5,354 bases of DNA from Paracoccaceae bacterium (GTDB taxonomy: Bacteria > Pseudomonadota > Alphaproteobacteria > Rhodobacterales > Rhodobacteraceae): positions 1 through 5,354 of the forward strand of contig JAAEZW010000153.1 of the NCBI GenBank assembly GCA_018222665.1, given 5' to 3'. Below, piece after piece: positions 1-4,605 of this stretch. A program made the translations under genes and the position numbers. Under the pieces are notes generated by a model that was not told the origin of the DNA, searched no databases, and saw nothing but the letters and a program-made list of their open reading frames with translations. Every line of letters starts with the position of its first letter. Positions within the stretch are counted from its first letter, which is position 1.

Positions 1-58
1 TCATATAACTTTGGCGCGCAAAGCTTGCTTTGATCTTATCAATGACAGTTTGATCCAT
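1..58 (-). CDS. Partial CDS, 5' end only: probable PaaI/hotdog-type thioesterase
   Basis: This is the first 19 codons of a minus-strand gene that continues past the left edge. The ATG at 58-56 follows a purine-rich Shine-Dalgarno (AGAGGAC) about 5 bases upstream. The peptide reads MDQTVIDKIKASFARQSYM. The segment 'I-x-A-S-F-A-R-Q-x-x-M' resembles the N-terminus of PaaI-family hotdog thioesterases, which often begin with an amphipathic helix ending in SFA(K/R)QGLM; these enzymes hydrolyse acyl-CoA thioesters in the cytoplasm. The family call rests on about ten residues and could be wrong. The catalytic region is not in the window. A longer open frame on this strand (up to 198) lies in a different frame and lacks a ribosome site. 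The gene diverges from the thioredoxin gene at 180, so the 121-base gap between them probably holds both promoters. Confidence 0.55.
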   Translation of the reverse strand, partial: MDQTVIDKIKASFARQSYM

Positions 59-118
59 GCCGTCCTCTTTTTTTGGTTCAGCCTAAAACACAGCCCTGCC
101 CGTATCCAGTAGGACATC

Positions 119-137
119 GCGTCATCGTGAATGACGC
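119..137. promoter_or_regulatory. Inverted repeat in divergent promoter region (candidate operator)
   Basis: GCGTCAT (119-125) is repeated exactly as its reverse complement ATGACGC (131-137) across a 5-base centre. It lies between the divergent starts at 58 (minus) and 180 (plus), where an operator for either gene would be expected. The 12-base spacing of half-site centres is close to one helical turn, which suits a dimeric repressor or activator. No regulator family was recognised from the motif, and a 7-bp repeat can arise by chance. Confidence 0.35.
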
Positions 138-179
138 AAATCCAATTTTGTGGTATGTTTCTTGAAAATGGAGGCGAAA

Positions 180-752
180 ATGAAGCGTTTATTCCCAATA
201 ATTGCAGCGCTGCTGTATCTGCTGCCCCAAACGGTTTTGGCCGAGGTCGGGGACGATGGTTTACATAAACAACCCTGGTTTCATCAGTCTTTCTTAGAAT
301 TAGCCGATGATGTCCAAGAGGCCGCGGAGGAGGATAAATTTTTGGTTGTCCTAATTGAACAGGCTGGATGCCCCTATTGCCGCGAATTGCATGAGGTGAA
401 TTTCAAACGCAGCGAGATCACCGATTACCTGAATGAACATGCCTTGGTTTTGCAATTGGACCTTTGGGGCGCAAGAGAAGTGGTTGGATTTGACGACGAA
501 GCCATGGAAGAGCGTGATTGGATCCAAAGTCAGGGCATTCATTTCACACCAACAACACTGATCTACACGCGAAACGCAGAGGGGGCCGCCAAAGAGGTAT
601 TTCGCCTGCCTGGCTATCTGAAACCGTTTCATTATTTATCAGCGCTCGAATACGTCGTCACAGGCGAATATGAAAAAAAATCGTTTCAACGGTATTTGCA
701 AGGTAAATTCGCCAAACTGGCTGAACAGGGCATTGATCCCGAAGTTTGGTAA
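180..752 (+). CDS. Exported thioredoxin-fold protein, SoxW-like (COG2143 type), CPYC active site
   Basis: A 190-residue secreted thioredoxin-like protein. Residues 1-21 form a Sec signal peptide: MKR, a hydrophobic core, then a VLA|E cleavage site. The mature protein carries the redox motif GCPYC with cysteines at 64 and 67, and the cis-proline loop F-T-P-T with Pro124 that packs against the active site in this fold. The arrangement and size match the thioredoxin-related SoxW group, periplasmic dithiol proteins that in sulfur oxidisers help keep Sox components reduced. No sox genes are visible here, so a more general periplasmic disulfide-reducing role is equally possible. The ATG at 180 was chosen because GGAGG (170-174) sits 5 bases upstream and the protein then begins directly with its signal peptide. 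An in-frame GTG at 150 and ATG at 168 would add residues ahead of the signal peptide and have poorer ribosome sites. The fold call is firm; the substrate is unknown. Confidence 0.88.
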   Translation: MKRLFPIIAALLYLLPQTVLAEVGDDGLHKQPWFHQSFLELADDVQEAAEEDKFLVVLIEQAGCPYCRELHEVNFKRSEITDYLNEHALVLQLDLWGAREVVGFDDEAMEERDWIQSQGIHFTPTTLIYTRNAEGAAKEVFRLPGYLKPFHYLSALEYVVTGEYEKKSFQRYLQGKFAKLAEQGIDPEVW

Positions 753-753
753 C

Positions 754-776
754 GGTGTTGCGTCAAAATCAACGCC
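754..776 (+). other. Short stem-loop just after the thioredoxin stop codon
   Basis: GGTGTTG (754-760) pairs with CAACGCC (770-776), seven pairs with one wobble, around a 9-base loop, beginning one base after the stop codon. No T-run follows, so it is not a standard intrinsic terminator. It may protect the 3' end of the transcript or be chance. Nearby, ATGCAACC occurs twice, at 780-787 and 793-800. Confidence 0.25.
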
Positions 777-820
777 CACATGCAACCCCCATATGCAACC
801 ATAGTCGCGTATTGTTTTAT

Positions 821-850
821 TTCTGATCCGTGTTAGCGTCTAAGTATAAA
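821..850 (+). promoter_or_regulatory. Possible sigma-70-type promoter for the tail-anchored protein gene
   Basis: TATAAA (845-850) is a good -10 match. TTCTGA (821-826) lies 18 bases upstream and is a weak -35 (three of six). Transcription would begin near 857 and give a leader of about 40 bases containing the GGGGAGAG ribosome site. This supports starting the following gene at 899 and not at the upstream GTG at 830. Assigned by eye. Confidence 0.3.
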
Positions 851-898
851 ACGAAACGAAGCCGTCAAAAAAACGAAAGACAACAGGGGAGAGACGGA

Positions 899-1336
899 AT
901 GACACAAAACAGTAAAAAAAACAAAGCTCAGTTAGTTGAGGAATTAACAGCCTTTGGCGTTGACGCGTCTATGAGCCTGAAAAAAGATGAATTGGTCGCC
1001 CTTCTGGATGCGCAATCTGGTGGTGGATCGGGCGAAGGGTCAGGCATTAAACCAAGCACACCGCTTGCCGGACAAGAGGATTTGGCCAATCGCACATTGG
1101 ATTGGAAGTATCAGGCACCTGCCGATGACAGTGCCGATGCCGCCCCAAGCGCCGCACCAGAATTCGTGACCGCCGCAGAGCCAGAGCCCGCAGCGGAACC
1201 TGCGCCCGCATCAATTCCAACACCGGACCCCGCACCGGTGGCCCCTGCCCCACAAGAGGCGGGTGGCATGTCAGGAACCACAAAAATGTTGATCGCGGTT
1301 GCGGTTCTTGTTGTTCTCTACTGGATTATTTTCTAA
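899..1336 (+). CDS. Tail-anchored membrane protein with N-terminal SAP/HeH-like motif
   Basis: A 145-residue protein of unknown function in three parts. Residues about 9-38 are charged and helical (KAQLVEELTAFGVDASMSLKK followed by DELVALLDA); the 'K-x-x-L-V-x-x-L-x-x-x-G' then 'K-x-x-L-V-x-x-L' pattern resembles the helix-extended-helix of SAP, LEM and Rho N-terminal domains, many of which bind nucleic acid. Residues about 40-125 are a disordered linker rich in Gly/Ser, then Ala, Pro and Glu. Residues about 129-145 (TKMLIAVAVLVVLYWIIF) form one hydrophobic helix ending at the last residue. There is no N-terminal signal peptide, so the likely topology is tail-anchored with the N-terminus in the cytoplasm. 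The ATG at 899 has GGGGAGAG 6-8 bases upstream; an in-frame GTG at 830 would add 23 basic residues but lacks a ribosome site. The reading frame and anchor are clear; the SAP/HeH likeness is by eye and nucleic-acid binding is inference. Confidence 0.8.
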   Translation: MTQNSKKNKAQLVEELTAFGVDASMSLKKDELVALLDAQSGGGSGEGSGIKPSTPLAGQEDLANRTLDWKYQAPADDSADAAPSAAPEFVTAAEPEPAAEPAPASIPTPDPAPVAPAPQEAGGMSGTTKMLIAVAVLVVLYWIIF

Positions 1337-1347
1337 GCTTCGCAAAC

Positions 1348-1387
1348 GATAATCTGCATTCCCTGCATAACGGTTATGCAGATTATC
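1348..1387. repeat. Overlapping inverted repeats able to form two alternative hairpins
   Basis: GATAATCTGCAT (1348-1359) is matched exactly by ATGCAGATTATC (1376-1387), a 12-bp perfect stem with a 16-base loop. Inside it, CTGCATAAC (1363-1371) and GTTATGCAG (1373-1381) form a second perfect 9-bp palindrome around a single G. The two share bases 1376-1381, so in RNA they exclude each other. The element starts 12 bases after the stop codon of the tail-anchored protein gene and has no T-run, so it is not a classical terminator. It could be a 3' stabilising structure, or the 19-bp inner palindrome could be a protein-binding operator for the downstream small unit. Confidence 0.6.
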
Positions 1388-1417
1388 TGGCTACCACACT
1401 TGCGCTGACACCTGTAT

Positions 1418-1442
1418 CTGCCTTCTTGAAATAAGGAGGCAG
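1418..1442 (+). promoter_or_regulatory. Hairpin that sequesters the Shine-Dalgarno of a small ORF (RNA-thermometer-like)
   Basis: CTGCCTTCTT (1418-1427) pairs with AAGGAGGCAG (1433-1442) over ten consecutive positions, nine Watson-Crick and one G-U, around a 5-base loop (GAAAT). The right arm contains the whole AAGGAGG ribosome site of the small ORF starting at 1446, so in the folded state the site is hidden. Such geometry is known from RNA thermometers and other translational switches. It is also possible that the left arm is an anti-Shine-Dalgarno displaced by a small RNA. The pairing is seen directly; a regulatory role is inferred. Confidence 0.55.
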
Positions 1443-1445
1443 ACG

Positions 1446-1544
1446 ATGTTCGTACGTATAATCACATTCACTCTGCTTTGGCTCGCAAAATCCTCTGAAA
1501 ATTCTGCGAAGCGTCAAATGCGTTCAGGCATTATGCATCTATAA
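1446..1544 (+). CDS. Putative small protein, 32 aa, hydrophobic N-terminus
   Basis: An ATG-started ORF reading MFVRIITFTLLWLAKSSENS, then AKRQMRSGIMHL, ending in TAA. A full-strength AAGGAGG lies 6 bases before the ATG, the best ribosome site in the window, and a strong intrinsic terminator begins about 20 bases after the stop. This gives a compact unit of leader, ribosome site, ORF and terminator. Residues 1-14 are hydrophobic with one Arg; the rest is polar and basic, so a small membrane-associated peptide is plausible. No family was recognised, and it does not match DUF1127, a common small-protein family of these bacteria. It could instead be part of a non-coding small RNA in which the ORF is incidental; the ribosome site argues for translation. 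Confidence 0.45.
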   Translation: MFVRIITFTLLWLAKSSENSAKRQMRSGIMHL

Positions 1545-1564
1545 AATCAGCTGCAAATTTCTTG

Positions 1565-1600
1565 AAAAACGCGCCTGCACACAGTGGGCGTTTTTTATTT
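1565..1600 (+). terminator. Rho-independent terminator after the small ORF
   Basis: AAAAACGC (1565-1572) pairs with GCGTTTTT (1588-1595); a bulged G then allows two further C-G pairs (1574-1575 with 1586-1587), leaving a 10-base loop. Six T residues (1591-1596) and ATTT follow. The A-run on the left arm also gives a T-run on the minus strand, so it could stop transcripts from either side, including any read-through from the response regulator gene that ends at 1800. Confidence 0.8.
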
Positions 1601-1799
1601 GGCATGTCCCTTGCTTACATCCTGTCACATTGGGTCGTTAATGATCAAAGAGGCGAAATAACGGATAGACGCGAACGGCCTGGAGGTATTAAATTACTAT
1701 CTTGTAAAAGCGTTAAGAACGAAACAACAAGTCGCGCCTTGCAAACCACACGCAAGCTAGCGCAATTGTTCGATTGTCATAATACATGTGCATCAAGGG
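1601..1799. other. Intergenic stretch between plus-strand terminator and response regulator end; no gene seen
   Basis: No coding frame with a ribosome site was found. An open plus-strand frame runs through here from 1562, but it starts inside the terminator and continues antisense into the response regulator, so it is not accepted. The main structure is the imperfect hairpin at 1734-1763. A short repeat CAAT/ATTG surrounds TGTTCG near 1764-1777 without recognisable meaning. Confidence 0.5.
1734..1763 (-). terminator. Candidate terminator of the response regulator gene
   Basis: On the minus strand, about 36 bases after the response regulator stop, GCGC plus CTTGC pair with GCAAG plus GCGC (nine pairs with a 3-base bulge, 9-base loop). 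The following sequence is GACTTGTTGTTTCG, moderately T-rich but without an uninterrupted run. It is a weaker candidate than the hairpin at 1565-1600, which could serve the same gene further downstream. Confidence 0.3.
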
Positions 1800-2441
1800 T
1801 TATAACAAACCCATATCGCGTGCGATCACAACAGCCTGCGTACGATTTGTTGCTTCTAGCTTTCTACAAATCGACATCACATGCATTTTAACTGTGCCTT
1901 CAGATAGGCCCAGTGTACTTGCGATTTCTTTATTCTTTCGCCCCTCGCCCAAGTGTCCGAGCACTGTCATTTCACGCCCGCTTAACGGGCCTGAATCGAC
2001 GGCTTTTTTATTTGGCTCATCCTGCATCAAATAAAGCGGCAAATACGTTTCACCAGAATGGATAAATCGAATTGAATTAGCCAAGGATCTCATCGGTAGC
2101 GATTTTGAAATAATCCCTGCCGCACCCGCATCTAGTGACTGGTTCATCAGGTTGCGCGTTGCATTACCTGTAATAATCGCAACGGGGAGATCTCCGGCAA
2201 GCGAAACCATTTTTTGCAATCCTGCTAGGCCGTCCATACCCGGCATTTGATAATCAAGGATAACGACGTCAAATGGCCCTTCTTCACGAAAAGCATTCAA
2301 AGCAGCATCAAGATCCGGCACGGTGACAACAGACATATCACCCTGTTGATCCAGATACATCCGCGCAATGTCCAATATCATTTCATGGTCGTCTGCGACG
2401 AGAATGCGAATTTGCTGTTCGATTGGTGTTTCTTGCGCCAT
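1800..2441 (-). CDS. NarL/FixJ-family response regulator, receiver plus LuxR-type HTH
   Basis: A complete 213-residue two-component response regulator acting as a cytoplasmic transcription factor. The receiver domain covers about residues 11-127: acidic pair Asp17-Asp18 in LVADDHE, phospho-acceptor Asp63 in VILDYQMPGMDG, switch Thr91 in AIITGNAT and conserved Lys113 in IISKSLP. A short linker leads to the LuxR/GerE DNA-binding domain at about 152-213, with LSGREMTVL, the NKEIASTLGLSEGTVKMHV helix-turn-helix and a final RTQAVVIARDMGLL. All residues needed for phosphorylation are present. The ATG at 2441-2439 was chosen because it begins about ten residues ahead of the first receiver strand and has an AGAAGAG purine run 8-9 bases upstream; an open extension to 2570 has only a TTG start and no domain content. 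No histidine kinase is in view, so its signal and targets are unknown. A hydrophobic ORF lies upstream on the same strand, 226 bases away. Confidence 0.93.
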   Translation of the reverse strand: MAQETPIEQQIRILVADDHEMILDIARMYLDQQGDMSVVTVPDLDAALNAFREEGPFDVVILDYQMPGMDGLAGLQKMVSLAGDLPVAIITGNATRNLMNQSLDAGAAGIISKSLPMRSLANSIRFIHSGETYLPLYLMQDEPNKKAVDSGPLSGREMTVLGHLGEGRKNKEIASTLGLSEGTVKMHVMSICRKLEATNRTQAVVIARDMGLL

Positions 2442-2667
2442 TGGGGATACTCTTCTTTGTGCAATGTGGGTATTCGCTATTGGTGGCTTCAGGTTAACCC
2501 CCTGCACACCAATGACCTGGCCCCTAACCATAAGGATAATACTTATTGCTTCTTTCACGAGGGAAACCAAGAATTACTGCGCTACCATCTGGAACAAAAA
2601 AATTCTCAAAAAAATCGAATTGCGCGTCCGTGACCGCACCCGCATCTAAGAACGCCCTACTGGAAAA
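2442..2667. other. Spacer upstream of the response regulator; A-tracts and possible promoter
   Basis: No gene was accepted here. On the minus strand, TATTAT (2541-2536) is a five-of-six -10 match, flanked by the short inverted repeat ATAAG (2530-2534) / CTTAT (2542-2546); the matching -35 is poor, so this is only a possible promoter or operator for the response regulator. Two runs of seven A (2596-2602 and 2608-2614) are spaced 12 bases apart, close to one helical turn, and may bend the DNA. An imperfect stem at 2621-2644 precedes these T-runs on the minus strand and could be a weak terminator of the hydrophobic ORF ending at 2668. Confidence 0.35.
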
Positions 2668-2919
2668 TCAACCTGTTGGTTTAACGGCCGGAAAAACGTC
2701 TACCAACAAGAAATGCGCCGAGTGTACGAGAATTATCAAGAAATCGTCGAGGAAGATGCCAATAGTTTCGAACGCGACAGCGAAATACAATATTGCACCT
2801 ATAAAAAATGCATAGCCGATTATGGGAATTAAGATTGCAATACAGAATAGCCCAAATGCGACATAGGTCGCAAATCGACTAGACGATTCTATGGCTTCGC
2901 CCCAACTGTTGGACAACAC
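2668..2919 (-). CDS. Doubtful small hydrophobic protein, 83 aa, two predicted membrane segments
   Basis: Minus-strand ORF of 83 codons with a strongly membrane-like composition. Residues about 16-36 and 38-57 are near-continuous hydrophobic stretches (FATYVAFGLFCIAILI, then FFIGAILYFAVAF) with a Pro-Ile-Ile-Gly hinge between, followed by an Asp-Asp and a third hydrophobic stretch at about 60-76. A chance ORF rarely holds two full transmembrane helices, which favours a real or once-real gene. Against this, the only possible starts are GTG at 2919 or TTG at 2916, neither has a visible ribosome site, and an in-frame TAG lies 18-20 bases upstream. It may be the remnant of a larger protein that lost its N-terminus. 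No family was recognised. It would share the strand of the response regulator, but nothing links them functionally. Confidence 0.35.
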   Translation of the reverse strand: MLSNSWGEAIESSSRFATYVAFGLFCIAILIPIIGYAFFIGAILYFAVAFETIGIFLDDFLIILVHSAHFLLVDVFPAVKPTG

Positions 2920-2930
2920 ACGGGGTGACC

Positions 2931-3023
2931 ATGCAGTCTATGACTTCTAAACATACGCTTGTGATCGTTGTGATCGGTGCCTGCCGTGGCCGCGCAGCAC
3001 GTGGCGCACCTGTTTTGTTCTGA
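2931..3023 (+). CDS. Putative leader peptide / small ORF (30 aa) upstream of mttB-family gene
   Basis: ATG at 2931 with GGGGTGA (2922-2928) as ribosome site opens a 30-codon frame reading MQSMTSKHTLVIVVIGACRG then RAARGAPVLF, stopping at TGA 3021-3023. The middle is hydrophobic and the end Arg/Ala-rich. The ORF ends 43 bases before the methyltransferase start and runs across a GC-rich hairpin (2976-3010), with its stop codon inside an inverted repeat (3017-3042). This layout resembles a leader peptide governing an attenuator. Its start is only 11 bases from the divergent GTG at 2919, so it is unlikely that both small ORFs are real and independently expressed. No known leader peptide was recognised. 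Confidence 0.3.
   Translation: MQSMTSKHTLVIVVIGACRGRAARGAPVLF
2959..2976 (+). repeat. Tandem 9-bp direct repeat (TTGTGATCG x2)
   Basis: TTGTGATCG occurs twice head to tail at 2959-2967 and 2968-2976. It lies within the small ORF, where it encodes LVI-VVI, and directly abuts the GC-rich hairpin. It could be a slippage product or a pair of same-face regulator half-sites. Confidence 0.6.
2976..3020 (+). promoter_or_regulatory. Candidate transcription attenuator/terminator in mttB leader
   Basis: GGTGC (2976-2980), GCC (2983-2985) and GTG (2986-2988) pair with GCACC (3006-3010), GGC (3003-3005) and CAC (2998-3000), giving eleven mostly G-C pairs with two 2-base bulges and a 9-base loop. TGTTTTGTT (3011-3019) follows, a U-rich though interrupted tract. 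No plus-strand gene ends just before it, so if it works as a terminator it would act within the methyltransferase leader. The pairing is seen; attenuation is inferred. Confidence 0.4.
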
Positions 3024-3042
3024 ACCCTTTCTCCTTCAGAAC
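3017..3042. promoter_or_regulatory. Perfect 8-bp inverted repeat 25 bases before mttB-family start
   Basis: GTTCTGAA (3017-3024) and TTCAGAAC (3035-3042) are exact reverse complements separated by a pyrimidine-rich 10-base loop (CCCTTTCTCC). The arms are 18 bases apart centre to centre. As RNA it makes an 8-bp hairpin immediately upstream of the ribosome-binding region; as DNA it could be an operator. It contains the stop codon of the 30-codon ORF. Confidence 0.5.
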
Positions 3043-3066
3043 TCGTTACCAATCGGATACATTACC

Positions 3067-4605
3067 ATGACATCAGAAACCCCTCGTCGCGCAGGCGGCA
3101 GAAATGCCCGCCGTCAAACCCGCTCAGCCCCGCTTGCCGAACATTTGCGCCCCGTTCGTGCAGGTTTAGAAGGGGGCCAATATCGCCCCCTGACCCAAGA
3201 AGGGATGGAGCGTATTCACCAAGCCGCACTTGACGCGCTGGAACAAATTGGTCTGTCGGAAGCACCACAAAGCGGCATTTATTACATGACGGCCGCGGGT
3301 GCGATTTTGGGCGATGATGGACGCCTGCGGTTTCCCCGTTCATTGGTCGAAGATGCGCTAGCCTCGGCCAACCGTGAAATCACATTACATGGTCGTGATC
3401 CAAAACATGACCTGAACTTGGGCGGAACGCGCGTGCATTACGGCACAGCGGGTGCGGCCGTACATATGGTGGATGTGGACGGAAAAAATTACCGTGACAG
3501 TACATTACAAGATCTGCATGACGCCGCCCGCATTGCGGATCGGCTGGACAATATCCATTTTCTACAGCGCCCCATGGTGGCACGCGATATCCTTGATAAT
3601 CGCGAAATGGATTTGAATACGATCTATGCCTGCTGCAGTGGAACCAAGAAACACGTCGGCACCTCCTTTACCGAACCCAGCTTTGTCAAAGATGCCATTG
3701 AAATGCTGCACATCATGGCAGGGGGAGAGGACAAATGGCGAGAACGTCCGTTTGTGTCCAACTCAAACTGTTTTGTTGTTCCGCCGATGAAATTCGCCAC
3801 CGAAAGCTGTGAGGTGATGGAGGAATGCATCAAGGCGGGCATGCCCGTTTTGTTGCTCAGCGCGGGACAAGCAGGCGCAACCGCCCCTGCCCCAATCGCA
3901 GGCGCAATTGTTCAGGCGGTGGCCGAATGTTTGGCGGGATTGGTTTATGTGCATTCAATTAAACCCGGGCATCCCGCAATCTTTGGCACGTGGCCATTTG
4001 TTTCCGATCTGCGAACAGGTGCCATGTCAGGGGGCAGTGGTGAACAGGCCCTGTTAACGGCGGGATGTGCCCAAATGCACCAATTCTACGGCATTCCGGG
4101 TGGGGCCGCGGCGGGGATCGCCGATGCCAAACTGCCCGATATGCAAGCCGGTTGGGAACAGATGAATTCAAACCTAATGGCGGGTTTGACGGGGTTGAAT
4201 ATGGTGTATGAATCCGTAGGGATGCACGCGTCCCTATTGGGGTTCTGTCACGAAAGCCTGATCTTGGGCGATGATATCATCGGTCAGGCGCTGCGCTGCG
4301 TAAAGGGGATTGATGTAACCGAAGACAGCGTCAGCCTTGAGGTCATCCGCGAAACCTGCCTGACAGGACCGGGACATTATCTAGGATCGGATCAGACGCT
4401 AAAACTCATGCAAACCGAATACATCTATCCCGCCCTTGGTGACCGCAGCAGCCCCAAGGAGTGGGTGGAAAACGGAAAACCCGACCTATTGGCCAATGCA
4501 ACACAACGCAAAGAAGCAATCCTAAGCGAACCCTCAAACGCGCGGTTTGATCCAGAAACCGAAACCGCGTTGCGATCTGCGTTCAACATTCATTTGAACC
4601 ACTAA
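3067..4605 (+). CDS. MttB-family (COG5598) corrinoid-dependent methyltransferase, non-pyrrolysine
   Basis: A 512-residue cytoplasmic protein of the trimethylamine:corrinoid methyltransferase superfamily, close to the usual length of about 500. Members transfer a methyl group from a tertiary or quaternary amine to a cobalamin-binding partner protein. Recognisable features are an Arg-rich N-terminus (1-20), the RPLTQEGMERIHQAALDALE opening helix (about 40-59) with IGL just after it, the RFPRSLVEDAL segment (88-98), and a barrel C-terminal half with GHPAIFGTWPFVSDLRTGAM (301-320), QFYGIPGGAAAGIADAKLPDMQ (339-360) and GPGHYLG (434-440). There is no in-frame TAG, so it belongs to the large pyrrolysine-lacking branch, whose characterised members (MtgB, MtpB, MtcB) demethylate glycine betaine, proline betaine and carnitine. 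The substrate here cannot be assigned. The ATG at 3067 was preferred to the GTG at 2977, whose 30 extra residues do not resemble the family; the ribosome site (CGGA) is weak. No corrinoid protein or corrinoid reactivase is in view. Confidence 0.9.
   Translation: MTSETPRRAGGRNARRQTRSAPLAEHLRPVRAGLEGGQYRPLTQEGMERIHQAALDALEQIGLSEAPQSGIYYMTAAGAILGDDGRLRFPRSLVEDALASANREITLHGRDPKHDLNLGGTRVHYGTAGAAVHMVDVDGKNYRDSTLQDLHDAARIADRLDNIHFLQRPMVARDILDNREMDLNTIYACCSGTKKHVGTSFTEPSFVKDAIEMLHIMAGGEDKWRERPFVSNSNCFVVPPMKFATESCEVMEECIKAGMPVLLLSAGQAGATAPAPIAGAIVQAVAECLAGLVYVHSIKPGHPAIFGTWPFVSDLRTGAMSGGSGEQALLTAGCAQMHQFYGIPGGAAAGIADAKLPDMQAGWEQMNSNLMAGLTGLNMVYESVGMHASLLGFCHESLILGDDIIGQALRCVKGIDVTEDSVSLEVIRETCLTGPGHYLGSDQTLKLMQTEYIYPALGDRSSPKEWVENGKPDLLANATQRKEAILSEPSNARFDPETETALRSAFNIHLNH

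Noticed and set aside
1..198. 65-codon minus-strand ORF at the left edge
   Set aside because: It lies in a different frame from the ATG at 58 that has a good ribosome site and thioesterase-like residues, and it ends with an in-frame stop at the edge without family resemblance.
1764..1777. TTCGATT in a short inverted repeat, reminiscent of a tRNA T-arm
   Set aside because: Stem length and loop position do not fit a T-arm, and no acceptor, D or anticodon stems surround it.
1562..1891. 109-codon plus-strand ORF
   Set aside because: It begins with TTG inside the intrinsic terminator, has no ribosome site and runs antisense into the response regulator gene.
2247..2815. Three overlapping plus-strand ORFs of 89-128 codons
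   Set aside because: They overlap the response regulator start, its upstream spacer and the hydrophobic ORF in antisense, have no ribosome sites and show no domain-like content.
2977..3066. GTG-started 30-residue N-terminal extension of the MttB homologue
   Set aside because: It has no ribosome site, passes through the GC-rich hairpin, and does not resemble the family N-terminus, whereas the ATG at 3067 gives the usual length.
3067..4605. Pyrrolysine (amber) codon in the MttB homologue
   Set aside because: The frame is uninterrupted to its TAA and contains no in-frame TAG, so it is not a pyrrolysine protein.
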